Notes under the pieces: generated by a model
Told to the model about the DNA's origin: nothing
The model's input: the letters and a program-made list of their open reading frames with translations, nothing else
The model's database searches: none
Made by a program: the position numbers and the translations under genes
Part shown: piece after piece, positions 41,557 to 54,492 of the stretch
Numbering within the stretch: the first letter of the stretch is position 1
How the letters are laid out: the number at the start of each line of letters is the position of its first letter
Assembly: GCA_029204225.1 (NCBI GenBank)
Contig: CM055099.1
Location: 44,111,546-44,175,545, forward strand
DNA length: 64,000 nt
From: Diphasiastrum complanatum
Taxonomy: Eukaryota > Streptophyta > Lycopodiopsida > Lycopodiales > Lycopodiaceae
Reading direction: 5' to 3'

Positions 41557-42663
41557 TAGGGTGATCTGTGTTCCTATTCAAAGCAAATTCTAAGTTCGTA
41601 CTAGATCCATACAAAGAATGTACATAGTACAGTGTCGTCGTTGAAGAGAGCTTCGGGAGAAGAGTAGTCTTCTGAGAGTTCGGGGTTTCCGACAAGTTGA
41701 AGACAAAAAGTGAAGCACTGGTGCACAGCTTCTAGTATACAGAAGCATGCTAGGCTTGAAACTGTAAGAGGATTCGAAGATAGGAGTTGTTGGCTGAATC
41801 AAAACTCAAGAAAGACGGAATTCGGAAAATTCCGTAGAGAGGCTACTTGATGTTTGCGATTGGTGTGCATTCAGTCGGATATCGATTGACAAATGATTTG
41901 AAATAGTGGATTCCCAACAGTAGGGTGACCTTTGTGGAGTAAAAATTTGCAAGTTGAAGCTCAGAGAAAGACTGTGCAGAGCCCAAGAAATCTCCCTTCT
42001 TTACACAGCTAGGGTTTGGAAGCTCAAAACTATTGATTTCTCTTCGTTTTGGACAGATTTCAATGCTGTAAATCAACAGCTGCGGGCACCCTAGGACAAA
42101 AATGGATCTGGCAAAGGGCCGTGGATGGCCGCGAACCAGAGAAGGACTGATTTCCAATATCCATATCAGCTATAGCTAACAAGCTTTGAAGAAAGAGGAA
42201 GAGAAGAGGAGGAGGAGGCTCGTGTGCGCCTAGAGAAGTGAGGCCTTAGTGCTTCGAAGGAGCCAGCGGTATGAGGGAGTTGGATTAGTGCGTCAAATCG
42301 AGACTGGCCGTAGGATTGGGCCATACATGGACCAATGGCTGGAATGGATTACTCTGGGAGTAATGTGGGCTACCATTAGATGAATAATAAAAAGAGCCTT
42401 GAAGTGGGCTAAAGGGAGTTGAAGGGTAAATTGGCCTTCTACTTCATTAAAAATGTTCAGTCTGAATTGGGAGTTGGGTCCCTTCACTAGTGAAGTTTGA
42501 AGTTTCTTCACTCTGAAGAAATAGTTCAAAAACTTAAAAAGCCCTTATTTTTACCTCCTTTATCTGTTTTGACCCAAACGAAGGGCTACAGACTCCAAAC
42601 GAAGGGCACCCAGACTGGCAAGTATGGTACATCAAAATAGAGTGACTACAGCAGAGAAAGTGC
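41557..42663 (+). other. LTR/leader region upstream of copia-5 gag
   Basis: Continuation of 36476-36706. No PBS matching Met-tRNA or tRNA-Asp was found, and the short ORFs on both strands match nothing recognisable. I treat it as decayed LTR and leader. Confidence 0.4.
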
Positions 42664-42890
42664 TCAGAGTGCACCAAAAGTGATTTCACCATTCCATTGG
42701 GCACGTAGTTGGGAGTTGGCGATAGAGTGCATTTCAAAAGGTGACGCCAATTTGGCTTTCAATTTGGCGGAAAAGCAGCAGGTGGCCTGGTAAGAAGAAA
42801 AGTACAGGTCATTATTTTTTACTTCTGACATCACAGTTGGCCTCGACATACTGCTTTTAGCCTACGGTAGAAGTTTCAAGCAGTTTTGCA
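42664..42890 (+). promoter_or_regulatory. Conserved copia-5 leader
   Basis: Matches 20247-20467 (opposite strand) up to the gag ATG. Both copies keep GGCACGTAGT, a GCCAATTTGGC-like pair and TAGCCTAC just before gag. Confidence 0.6.
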
Positions 42891-45407
42891 ATGACGAACA
42901 TGGGAGAGTCCATTTTGAGTGAAAGTAGCAAATTGGAGGGGATTTCCATTTATGCGGTGTGAAAAGTCAAAATGAAAAACGTATTGATGGAGAAGGACGT
43001 GTGGGATGTCATCATAGGTGATGAGAGAAGACCGCAAATGAAACGAACATCAAAATGTTCGATAAGAAGGTGAGAGAAGCTTTGACCTTCATTAACTTGT
43101 CAGTGAAGGATCACATCATTATCCACATTTGTGATGGTGTTACACCCAGACAGGCATGGGATGTGCTAAAGGAACAATTTGAGATGTCAAATCCGTCAAG
43201 AATCATCATTTCTGAAGTTAAAACTGAATAGTGCCCGCATGGAGCAAGGAGAGCACATTCAGACTTATGTGACTAGAATCAAGACAATGAGGGATGAACT
43301 GCACTCTATTGGTGAGCGCATACATGATGTGGAGCTAGTGCACAATGCATTGCGTGGCATTGCAAAACCCTATCAGATGTTTGTGAGCAGAATAGCATCA
43401 AGAGAAAGATTGCCAACCTTTGACGAGCTCATAGAATTCTTGATGCAGGAAGAGCAACGGTGAGAAATGGTAAAAGCAAGACATCAAAACACTGACGATT
43501 AGGCACTTGCGACACGCCAAAAACAAGGCAAGGGCAAGGGCAAAAAGGAGTCTAAACAACAATTTGCAAAGACTCAGGAGGACGAGAGATCTTCCAGCAA
43601 GACCAGTGTTTCCATTGCAGTAAAAAAGCCATTGGAAGAGTGAATGTCAGAAATTCCTAGCGGAATCAGGCAAGGGAAAACCAAAGCAAGCATGTAACCT
43701 TGTCGATGAGGGTGAGATTGAAGACTCTAGCATCTTCATATCAGCATTGTCATCTAATCAAGATGATCAAGCATGGTATATTGACTCGGGAGCCACAAGA
43801 CACATGACAAGTAACAAGGATTGGTTCAGTAGCTTGAAAGTGTTGGATAATGAAACGTCCGTTTCACAAGCAAATGGTGATGTGTACAAGATCAAGGGGA
43901 TAGGCACCGTTTCAATCCAACTACTTGATGGCAAAAGCAGAATGATTAGGGAGGTACTTTATGTACTAGGTTTGAAAAAAAATCTACTTTTTGTTGGTGT
44001 CATTACAGATCAGAAGTTGAAAGTAGAATTTCTCCATGATCGTTGCTTTGTGAAGGATGTGAACCAAAAGTTCAAAGTTATTGCAGATGGAATAAGGGAA
44101 CCCAACACTAAATTGTATAGGTTGAATGCTACAATCAAGGGGCAACATGGATTTGTCTCGTCCATTCCATCGCAAATTGAACTGTGGCATAAGAGGCTTG
44201 ATCACTTGAACTTAGGAAGCCTCAATTTGATGAGAAAATTGAAAATGGTGAGAGGATTGCCTATGATAGAAGCACTTGAAATTGATGTGCGAATTATGTG
44301 TGTATGGAAAGCTGCATAGAGAGAAGTTCAATAAAGGTGGTGTTACAAGAGCAAAGAACATCCTGGATTTGATCCACACAGATTTATGCGGGCCTATGAG
44401 GACTATGTCCTTAGGTAAAGCCTTCTATTTCATGACGTTTATTCATGATATGTCACGTAAGACGTGGCTTTACTTTGTGAAGAAGAAATCGGATGCATTT
44501 GACAATTTCAAGAGCTCAAAGCATTGGTCAAAAATCAAATAGGTAGGAAGATCAAAGTTCTAATATCAGATAGTGGAGGTGACTATAAATCTAATGACCT
44601 CAATGATCTTTGTGATCAATGTGGGATCAAAAGACAATTTACGCAAGCTCATACTCATGCTCTCAATGGTGTAGCTAAGCGCAAGAATCGTATAATTGTG
44701 GAAAGTGTCAGATCTATGCTAGCTGAGATGAAACTACCAAAGATTTTTGGTCAGAAGCATGTAGTACGATAGTCTATCTTCAAAATAGAAGTCCTACCAT
44801 TGCCATACCAAAGATAACACCTGAGGAGACATTCACAAAGAAGAAGCCAAAGGTGAACCACTTGTGAATCTTTGGATGTAAGGCCTTTGTACACATTCCT
44901 AAGGAAGAGAGACGTAAACTTGATGTGAAAGCTATCAAGTGTATATTCTTAGGATATGATGATCGTGTGAAGGGCTATAGATGTTATGATCCAGTGGAGA
45001 ACAAAATACATGTAAGCCGTGATGTCATCTTTGATGAATCCAAGATGTATGAAGACGAGGATGTTGAGAAGATAGACACATCCAGTGGAAAAGATGGTAT
45101 AGTGAGGATACCTCCTGATGATGATCCATTCATTGACCTTCCGAGTGATGAACATGAGGATACATCTCAAGATACTACTACTCAACCTCAAGAGACAGGT
45201 TGGAGAGGTAGAGACAAACCTTTTGGTGCAAGAATGATTGAAGTTGCAGGTGACAAACGCAAGGAGAAGGATGTACCGTGGGATACATTTTCACCACAAA
45301 GCCGATCACCTGATAGGAAGCTCCCTAACTGGTTTGAGAGATTGTTGGAGAGCCGCGACATGGATGACTATTCAACCTTAGACAAAGTTGTCCATCTGCA
45401 ATGCTAG
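42891..45407 (+). pseudogene. Copia-5 gag-pol remnant
   Basis: Gag starts at 42891 (MTNMGESILSESSKLEG) with a stop and frame changes, then NARMEQGEHIQTYVTRIKTM (43200-43460). Next come a damaged zinc knuckle (CFHCSKK, about 43605), protease WYIDSGATRHMTSN (43775) and the pre-integrase block LWHKRLDHLNLGSLNLM. The integrase zinc Cys pair CELCVYGKLHREKF follows, then core LIHTDLCGPM (Asp), SDSGGDYKS (Asp) and NGVAKRKNRIIVE, where the usual catalytic Glu of GVAERKN is Lys. The integrase C-terminus ends near 45060 (IKCIFLGYDD, SRDVIFDES). The frame shifts at least five times. RT and RNase H are absent: the copy is truncated at about 45407. Confidence 0.85.
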
Positions 45408-46638
45408 CAAGGAAATTGATAGTTTACTAAATGGGGTTGATCCTTATATGTTTTTCCGTTCACAAATACTCATATCAGTAGGTATGGGCTTTAAAGACCA
45501 ATAAACTGAGAATGGCTTGTTTTTTGTGGTCACCATGAACAAGCTAAATTTTTATTTCAATTTTTTTTTACTTATTAAAAAATCCAACTACAAGTGACCA
45601 AACTTGAAAAATCAACACACATTGAATGAAAATTAAGTTAGAAGGTTAAGAAAAAAATATTCATTTAACCATCTTGAAAGGCCAATTGGAATTGATTATC
45701 ATAATTTGTGAGGCTCTTTTTGCATCAAATGATAGGTCTGTCTCTTGAGCACATAGAGCTTTGCACTCTAACTACTTGATTTCACCAGTTTTGGAGCATT
45801 TTTATTAAGTCCATGTTCAGTTCAGTAGATTTGGAATAGTCCTTGATGTAGATATTTAACTGCTGGAGGGTTTATGGATCCCAAGGCAACCCTAACCCTA
45901 GTTAATAAGTGAGACAGATTTGGCACCTTGCGTGTGTAAGTCCAACTCGATGATCACATAGAGATTCGATAATTAGGAGTTTAATATAAGGACTTTAGGC
46001 CTTTTTGCAGGACTTTTAATGTTGCAGGCCTAAATGTCAAGTTAGTGAATAAAGTTGAGACTCCCACCAAAATCGGTTCAAATTCAAATTCAAATTGGTT
46101 CCCTCCAATTTTGAATGAGTTCCCACACTTTTTTAAATATGAATAAGTTAGGGATGTACAAATGGACCAATAGGATTTTGAGTCCAGGGTCCTCCTCTCC
46201 ACTATAATAAAAGACCAACTCGAGTTCTTCCACATGTACATATCTTCATTTCAATAAAGCAAATTGGTTCTCTTGTGAAATGGGTTTATGAATGTCCTTG
46301 CTCTCTATCACTTTTCCTCCATCTCTCATGCTTTCTTTGGATTTATTAATTGTTGGATCTGAATGTTTTTGGAATTGTATGTTCTTATGCTTTTTTATGA
46401 GAGAGAAAGGGAGAGAGAGAAAGAGCAAGCCATCTTCATTGTAGATCATAGTGTTAATGGTTGTAGTGCTAATGCTTAGGGTTAATGGATATTAGAGTAG
46501 ATGTGGATCTTCCATTCATGCTGAAATCTTAGATATGCTATCGCTCTCATGGGAATGAACCGTGATAGCTAACTTCATCTCCTTGATGCTAGATTGCTTG
46601 GATCTTGGGTTGAGGATAGGTTAGGTAGGAAACCCACT
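45408..46638. other. AT-rich region, probably LTR of gypsy-4
   Basis: No genes. The right end (CCACTACA) precedes a decayed tRNA-Asp PBS, as in gypsy-3 where CCACCACA does. I could not find the left LTR boundary. Confidence 0.4.
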
Positions 46639-46643
46639 ACAAT

Positions 46644-46662
46644 TTTGGCATTGTTGTTGGTG
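46644..46662 (+). promoter_or_regulatory. Decayed tRNA-Asp primer-binding site (gypsy-4)
   Basis: TTGGCATTGTTGTTGGTGAG resembles TTGGCGCCGTTGTCGGGGAG, with C-to-T type changes. The order LTR end, spacer, PBS matches gypsy-3. Confidence 0.5.
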
Positions 46663-48816
46663 AGCTACGCCAATTTTTCAATTTTCAGCATGTTTGTTGG
46701 ATGGTTAGCTTGCATTAGGCATCTTGTTGTGGCATGAATAGTGTTAAATCTGTGAAAAATGCAAAAATAAGCTTTGTAGAGGCCAAAAATCTTGTATATA
46801 GGATGATTACACATGTGTGGATCCTGTTCCCACGTGTGAAAATAGTGTACTTGTCATGTACCATAATCATATAGGTTGTACATATGATTTAATTCAAGTT
46901 CTAGTGGCTAAAAAGGCCAAAAACTAGTTTTTTAGACATATGACACATGGCATCAATCTATTGATTGCATGAGTCACATCCTTTGGTTAGGTGTCACATC
47001 CCATGTGTAGAGGACAGCTCACATGTGTGGAATAAGCTGAAGTAGACAAATTTTGACTTCTAGAAGATTTTCAAGTAGATCTCCATATAGAAGGAAAATG
47101 GACCAAAAGTGCTCAAAATAGAAGGTTTTGTCCAAGTGTCAGTTTTGCATGATGAATCATCATATGACAAAGCACCTTCACACATGTGGGATCAAAGGGA
47201 TAATCAGTACCACGAGCTTCCACTTATTGTATATATAGAGCCACATTTGGCCATAATCATTTTGAGACACCAATCTTGGTTTTCGAAGCAATTTCAAGTG
47301 ATTCTCTCCATTTGTCTACATTTGTTTTGATTGTTTTGAGGTGCTATCAATGTGTACTTGATTTTCAGGTTGGAGTACATACTCAGACAGGGTTTCACAT
47401 GTGGGAAACTAGAAAGTACACCTACCTTCAATTAATGATTGATCTTGTTAGAATTTTGTGCCTAGAATTGATCTAGATTGATATTAATCTCAAGTAGATT
47501 GATAGATCAAGTAATCTGACAACCAATCCCTCTTGAGGATCAGATTAGGATCCACTCTTGGTCCTTTTTGTACTTTTTGCACAAATTCTACATTTAGGGT
47601 TAGTTTAGGAGTGATTTTGTCTGATTTGAGTGGATTTACTTGTTTGAAATCTAATCTGATTATTGAACAAAGACAACTACTTAGATCACCATTCTAAAGA
47701 TCCATCTGGATTTGAGAAATTAAAACAATAGAAATTGGTCAAATCTACCAAATCTTGGTCAAAAGGAAGCAAAAATTGTCATCAGAGCTGATAACTTTTT
47801 ATCCTCTTTTAGAAAACCTTCGTCGAGTTGCAAGAAGCTTCGGTTTCCTTCATAGATTCTTCAGATTGAACGACAAAGATTCATTTCCAGCAAAACATCA
47901 GAAAAACTATAAAAAAACACCAAAAAACAATCAAAACTCTAAAAAATTCAGAAAAAGAACCTTTACCAGATTCATTGTGCATAGGTGTGATTCAGATCTA
48001 TCTATTGCCAGGCAGGCGAAGAATAATACCAAAAATATAAGGCCAAAGTAACTGTTCATCTAGTTGTTGGTAACCTTTTGTAAAAAATTACATTTTTTTG
48101 TACAAATATCTTTGTCTAAACCTTCGCTAGAGTTTGTGTCAGTCCCACTTACTATTTTTTATAATCAGTAAGTTGGGCAAATCAGTTGTCATATTGTCAT
48201 ATTTCTGTCAAAAAAGTCTATTTTTTACAAAAATACCAGTATTACTCTTAATTCTTCGCCAGAACATTCGCCGAGTATTCATATTGTTTAAATTATAGCA
48301 ATCTATTATTTTTGAGTTCGGCGAACATTCATCTTATCAGGATCATAGAAAATCTCTATTTTTACCCTCCCCAACCTATAGAAACTGTGTTTTTATGTGT
48401 CAAGAACCTTCGTTAGAATTATTCTAGATTTATCTCTGTCCGAGAGTTCGACGAAGGTTATTTCCATAGAATTTGTCAAAAAAGCCTGATCAGAGAGTTT
48501 TTTTTTCCTCCAAAATAACATTGCTAAACTTTCATTGAGTCGCCCTTCGTCTAGGAAACCTTTGCCGATACTATTTTTAGGTTCTGATTTTCCAGATCCA
48601 GCCTCTGTCAAATTTTGGGTCAAATCTGGTTCAATTTGATTTTGAGTCTGAGAGTTCATCATTCTTAGAAATGTCAATCGCTTGATCATAGATCTTTTTT
48701 CAAAAATAAAAAATCTGATTGTTGTCAAGTGAAAGGAATTTTACAGATCTGAGATAGTTTCTGATTGAAAATCTAGATGCAATCTCATTGTCTGACTGAT
48801 TTAATTCAAAAGAACA
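46663..48816 (+). other. Long leader of gypsy-4, no gene seen
   Basis: About 2.2 kb of AT-rich sequence between PBS and gag, similar in length to the 2.3-kb leader of gypsy-1. It contains ACATGTGTGG/CACGTGTGAA motifs at about 46800-47020 and repeated CTTCGTC/GTTCGGCGAA motifs at about 47820-48560. Short ORFs are not supported. Confidence 0.4.
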
Positions 48817-50130
48817 ATGGCTGCTCCTGGAGATGCTCCTCAGGAGGTCAATCCAATCATTGTTATGAGATCACCCCATTTGAATCTACCCAAATACAAT
48901 GGATTAACATATCTAGTTAGATTTCTCCAAATCTATGCTGAATCTTGTGAAGTCTATGGTGAAGTTTTTTCCTAGGATAAACTTAAGCTATTTCCAATGG
49001 CCTTAACGAGTGCAGCACAAGATTGGTATTATAATTAAGAAGAAACTGAACATACAAATTGGAAAACTGTTAAACGAGCCCTTATCACACGGTTCAAACC
49101 TCGGAAGTTATGGAAGACCCTTTCCTACTTTTAAGTAAAATTAAAATGGAAAAGTGAGAATTGGTACAAGATTACATTGAATAGATTAAACGCCTCAGAT
49201 CTGAGTGTGAACTTGAGCTGATTAATGAAAATGCCATGATTATGTGTTTTTTGTCAGGTCTACCTAAAAGGATCATACATGAGCTGAAATGCTAAAATGT
49301 GTACGCAATTTTGCAAAACGCTATGGACGATGCAATTAGGGAGGAGGATGAAGATTCAGATGATGAGCCGAATATTGGTATTGCCTTATACAACAGGGCA
49401 GACCACTATGACATCCATCACAATTGCATCAATGATGCAGAAATGATGCTCAATGAGTTCGAGAAACTGGGGAAGAACCAACAGAAACAGATGGGAAAGT
49501 TGTGGTCGCAATTTGATGAGAAGATCGAGAAAATGTTTGGTGTTCCATCTGTACGGGCATTCACACAACAAATGAATGTCCTCAATTAAAAAAAAACGTA
49601 TAGAAACTAGTATCTGCCATTTGTGTGATTCGTCCGATCATGAGACTGCCTTTTGCCACTTTAATCCTCGGATTATCTAGCAACGATATGCCCATATGGG
49701 ATATCGGGAGCCTCTTTATGGAGGGAATCCGATAACCAAATCTCGTCTTGGATATCCGGAACGATTAGCCTTACTAGCCCCACCAACACAATCTGCTCCT
49801 CCTGCTAATTTAATGGAACTAGAACCTTACGAAGGTACCGAGCAATGGAATTTAGTAATAATCATGAAGGTGGATCTTCGGAATAATATGCTATTTATGC
49901 CGCCATGCAACAACAAGCATCTAGAAATTGGACCAGAGCGCCACTTGGATGCTTTGCATGTAGACAAAATCACAGAGTTGCAGAATGTCCAAACAAAGGC
50001 AAATTTGTACCATTCTGTCATGACTGTGGATATGGACATTGCTACAAGGAGAGCCCAACAAGACAAAAGCCGCCACCGGCTATAAGTCTTGTCAATTTGA
50101 TAACAATCAAGCAAAGACCAGTAGCTTAGG
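48817..50130 (+). pseudogene. Gypsy-4 gag
   Basis: Start MAAPGDAPQEVNPIIVM at 48817, then LNLPKYNGLTYLVRFLQIYA, TSAAQDWYYN and ALITRFKP with stops, and after a frame change RLRSECELELINENAMI and FLSGLPKRIIHELK. The frame at 49299-49589 opens with the shared DAIREEDEDSDDEP block. Two zinc motifs follow: one at about 49615-49650 (CHLCDSSDHETAFC) and CFACRQNHRVAEC at about 49955, with a further CHDCGYGHC. It is the same lineage as gypsy-1 and gypsy-2. Confidence 0.8.
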
Positions 50131-50147
50131 CTGAACCAAGTGTACCC

Positions 50148-51050
50148 TTGATGGTGGTTACCAGAGCACAGAAGCAGAAAGAACTGGTAGCAGATCCAGT
50201 ACCTGCCGATTCTACACCAATAATTGATAAACCAACAACATTTGAAATCTATCCAAATCTCCATGCAGAAAAAAGAAACTACCAGGATATGAGGCAGTGG
50301 ATTATACATTTGCAGGAAGAAGAGGAGCTTGAAGCTGCTAAAGTTGCACCTGAAATCCATTCTTCACCTATGCAATCACCAAATAATCCACGAACGAATA
50401 TGAATACTCAGTTGCATCATGATGAAGAACCCTTCAAGATGACTGAACCGGAAGCGCCACAAACAGATTTCCTCATGAGTATTTTGTGTAGTACGATCAA
50501 TATTTCGTTGGCAGAATTTTTGAAGTTGGTGCCAAAAGCAAAAGAAATATTAGCGCAAAATTAACTCAAGTTGAACCAGAAGTCCATCAAGAACTACTTT
50601 TGTGTGCTAGATTTGAAGAATCTAATGAAGTACTCCATGTCGGAGCAGCTTGGAAAAGTGAGCAAAAAAATATCACCCTACCAATACAGCATAAGCAATT
50701 TTCTAAAGAGTCAGCCGTGATAGATGGCGGTTTGGGAGTTAACCTTATTTCTACAAAGTTATGTGCAAAGTGGAGCCTTACAAAGATAAAGCCTGCGACT
50801 TTTGCCATTAAGCTGGCTAATCAACCATGGGAAATGGTTGAAGATATACTTGTCAAGATTGCCGGAGTTCAGTACTTTTATAGTAATGGACTTACCGGAA
50901 GCACCAAATGTTTACCGAGTCCTACTGGGGCGCCCATGGTTACGAGTTGCACAAGTAGTTCATAACTGGGGTATAAGAAAAATCACTTTTGAAAATCATG
51001 AATGAGCAGTCAAAGTTGATTATGTAACTTGGACTATCAAACCAGTGGTT
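50148..51050 (+). pseudogene. Gypsy-4 gag-pol linker and protease
   Basis: The linker (50148-50564) starts MMVVTRAQKQKE, matching gypsy-1 TRAQ. The protease follows from 50600 with AVIDGGLGVNLISTKLCAKW, in which the DGGS active site has become DGGL. A frameshift near 50860 leads to YRVLLGRPWLRVAQVVHNW, the second retropepsin block. Sequence with this character fades by about 51190, and no RT follows. Confidence 0.8.
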
Positions 51051-51489
51051 TAAAAAGAGGATGATGATTCATCAAAGCCATCCCATACAAGTGACCTTAC
51101 CGCCTGGCTTTGTTCGACAAATTGCCTAGATGGTGTCATGAATATCGGTTTCCTTGAAAACACTAGATGTTGCTCTATCAACATGGTCATCTTGTGTTTC
51201 ATCATGTTTTGTTTCCTCATTGACAGGCTACACATTGGAGAAATTAATGTGTCTAATGTTGTCCAGGTCGAGAATGTTGGTCCCTTTTTGGACTGTATTT
51301 TGAACACAAATCAACATTCAATAACATCTTCACACTTTTTAGAAAATTTACTTCCATGGAAGAAGTCATACACACACAATCTTTTTAATGCCAGTAAACT
51401 AGTCTTCACACCCTTTCCCATAGTTGTTCTTTTGCCCTCACTACACTATTTTCTTGAATCGGCATCAACAACTACAATGATTTTGATAG

Positions 51490-52380
51490 CTATCTTTGAA
51501 ATTTTTTGATTTTCACAAATTGACATGTTGGTTTGCACCAATGGTTGCATTTCTTGTACGAGTGTTGATAGTTGTTGGTGATTCATTTGAAATTCAACAC
51601 ATTGTTCAGCCTTGATTAGAAGTTCTTTCACAACTTCCATTTGTATTTTCTAGGGCCGAAGGTATTGTTGCTAGCCACCACTTCATCTACTAATATGTTT
51701 ATGCAAGTGCAAATCAAGATGAACTTGCTCTAACAACATGATTATGAAAACCTTGATGTATCATGACCCTGCTAAATTGAGAGTTGCTAGGCATGCAATA
51801 GTATACATTTACTGTACATGCTTGTATGCAAACTAGTTTTCTCTTGCAATAAAAACACTCCAAGGTCCCATACACATCAGTGGACGCTCCTAATACTGGT
51901 CTACTTCTCAGCTCGCCAACCAACATTGTCGATTTGGAACACCAGACAATCTGAGTAATCCGCAAAGTCCATTCATCACTCAAAAACACCACATAGCATG
52001 AAGCGCAGCCAATTCCATTGTATTTTGTAGGAAGCTATTTTACTTTTTGTACCATATTGCATTGCTTTAGTAATTTCCAAGGAAGACTACTGTGAAAAAT
52101 ATTTTGTATAATTACATCAATGGTACTATTCTCAATGTTTTTGGTTTCTTTGTCATTTGTATCCTCAATGTCACACAAATCAATAACAACTCTATCTTTG
52201 GTATTATTGATGCCTTGTAAATCACATGAAATTTTTGTGCATGGACAATCCATGCGTTTTGCCAAGATATTGTTGTATCCAACATAGTACAACCACTAGA
52301 GTTTGTAAGCTCAAGGTCTTCCTCTCCAATACAATGGCAATAGACAACAACGTCTTCCCTTGAAGCCATGTTACTTATAT
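51490..52380 (-). pseudogene. Unrecognised coding remnant
   Basis: Frame 52292-51714 is open except for one stop at 52035. It encodes about 190 residues with Cys-rich parts (MDCPCTKISCD, LECFYCKRKLVC) and a C-terminal NVYYCMPSNSQFSRVMIHQG followed by FHNHVV, the His/Cys spacing of a zinc-binding or FLYWCH/WRKY-like module. Another frame continues upstream to 52384 (MASREDVVVYCHC, preceded by a possible start MDISN) and downstream at 51640 (a Gln-rich helix). I do not recognise the family. A DNA transposon gene or a lineage-specific gene fragment are both possible. Confidence 0.35.
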
Positions 52381-52389
52381 CCAAAAAAT

Positions 52390-53050
52390 AAACACGGTTA
52401 TAACATTCACTTTGGAATATGTTTTTATTTTAACACACCTTGCAACTTACTGAATTCTTCTCACAAACCATACCATAGTGGTACCACCTCTCTTGATCTT
52501 TCTCCCTAGCATGTTGATCTTTAGGCTTGCACTTCCTTCGCATTAGGAGAGTTTTGAGCTCCAAAAGGGCCTCATAAGAATTCATGCAAAGATCCTTTTT
52601 GTATTATTAAAATATTATAACACTATTTTCACCTAATACATTTGACTTGCCATAACTTTTACTTGTAGCTCAAAAGTATGTCATCTATAATATCATTCGA
52701 AAGCGCACCAAACTCTGCTAAAACCGGACTCACCACTAAAAAGTTATGCCATTTTTAATGTGGACTCAAAAAGTTATGTTACATAGAAGCCTGATATCAG
52801 TATTTTTATTGGTCCACATTGCAACGCAAATGAGAAAATAAATAAAGAAGCATCTTTTACAAAGGCCCTCTTTAGGCCCATATTTTCTCTGATGATTAAT
52901 TATAATCATTTACAATAATTGATGTTTTATATCAAAGTAATCTAAATATTTTTGGAATTTATTTTATTTTATTTTAGTAATAACTCTAGTAAGAATTAAA
53001 TTTGAGTGTGTCAATACGATTAGCATCTAGTTCTCGTATGTAGAGGGCAA
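52390..53050. other. AT-rich spacer
   Basis: No coding region, RNA gene or repeat partner seen. The region at 52800-53000 is strongly AT-rich. Confidence 0.4.
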
Positions 53051-53059
53051 GCTTGAAAG

Positions 53060-53502
53060 CAATGTCATGATTGTGTTTTGATCGATCTGACAGCTGCCAT
53101 CTGTTGCAAGAGATTCTTAAACAGGTTAACATGATTTTGAAGTGAATCACCATTCGACATCTTGAGTGTGAAGAATTTTCTTCTAAGATGCAACTTGGAA
53201 GTCACGTCCCTCACATCATATAGTGAGCTCAGGATGTCCCATACTTCTTTTGAAGTTTGAGCTTTAGATATGTGGCCAATCTAAGTGTCTGATATATTGA
53301 GAAGAATAAGCGCAAAAGCTTTACCAGGTTTCGATTTCCACTTTGAGACGGTTGTGACACCTTCAAGCTTCACTTCGATACCTATGACAATGTCCCACAA
53401 CTCGTTGGCGATTAGCAAGGTCTTCATCTTAAATTTTCACAAATAATAATTGGATCCATTCAGCTTGTCTCCGATGAGACTGACTTTACTTTGAGAATCC
53501 AT
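53060..53502 (-). pseudogene. Copia gag N-terminal remnant
   Basis: Too broken for a long ORF. The minus strand from ATG 53502 reads MDSQSKVSLIGDKLNGSNYY, stop, KFKMKTLLIANELWDIVIGI, LILLNISDT, stop, then AQTSKEVWDILSSLYDVRD, KLHLRRKFFTLKMSNGDSL and LLQQMAAV. This is the copia Gag (UBN2/DUF4219-like) order. Two in-frame stops. Related in layout to 20246 and 42891 but a different family. Confidence 0.75.
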
Positions 53503-53509
53503 TTGGAAA

Positions 53510-53998
53510 TTTAGTTTGTCGATAAATTGATGACTTTAAGAATGATGTCATGCTACAATTGAACATCAATTAATATGATACTGAAATTTGATGCCACAAG
53601 TTGAAGATTAAGAGCAAGTGCGCTCTGATTTGATCCCCATCCATATCAAATGGAATCTCAAAACAATCACCACATGTTTCCTCCTGAGAATACCCAATAG
53701 ATACTCACCCAATATCACCTCCAAGTCTCTCACCAATGGTGTGCGCTGATATCACAGACATCCATGAATATAACTACAGACATCCGTGGCTCCTTGAAAT
53801 ACAAACAAGGAAAGATTGTGTGTGCTTCAAAAGCTCTCCCCTCAAGAATCTGGAAGGAAGTATGGGGCCTAATAGGGAGCTCGGTACCTTGCATGAAGTT
53901 TTTGCTTAAGTTGCACTAGACAGTTAATGAGATGCATGCTTTCTATGGATCAATTACATACTAGTTAAAATAAAGCAAAATAAAAGTGTGCATGCAAG
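53510..53998. other. Leader and spacer, no gene
   Basis: A weak PBS-like GATCAAATCAGAGCGC (minus, about 53620-53636) lies upstream of the gag at 53502, suggesting decayed LTR/leader. Nothing else recognised. Confidence 0.35.
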
Positions 53999-54487
53999 TC
54001 ACTTTTTTTTTCCATTTATCAAATATCGTCTACTATTTTCCATGCATGCATGATCACATACATGTAGGGTAGTTGGGCCTTTAATCATGGTCCAAACTTG
54101 AAAAGTTGAGGCCACCACCACGGTTTGTCCTTTAACATTGACTTTCTTCCAAAATCCATTGACCAACTCAACACATAGTAATGCCTTTGCAAGGCAAGGC
54201 CAAAAAATCCTTGGTGCACAAGAGACAAAAAACAAGCTTCCACAGTTGTTCGATCAAGCCAATAACACTCTGTGTCATCCTTCAAAAGGTTCTACTAGAG
54301 CGATGGGAAATTGAAGTGGGCCACAACATGCTTGGGCATCTGTCCTAATAGAGAGGTGGTAGCATCTATTTGCAAACTGTATTTGCCCTTGATAACTCCA
54401 TGAAAGCCCGACTCACCAGCGCTAGTCTTCACACATCTAGGGGCCTCATATGCGACAATATGCTCACTAAACAATCCTCTAAAAACT
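53999..54487 (-). pseudogene. Unidentified minus-strand coding remnant cut by the LARD
   Basis: A frame from the LARD edge to about 54085 is open apart from one stop at 54295: HIVAYEAPRCVKTSAGESGF, MPKHVVAHFNFPSL, then DDTECYWLDRTTVEACFLSL. A second frame continues to 53999 (WKKVNVKGQTVVVASTFQVW). The family is not recognised. It abuts the CCCCC duplication exactly, so the LARD inserted into it or next to it. Confidence 0.35.
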
Positions 54488-54492
54488 CCCCC

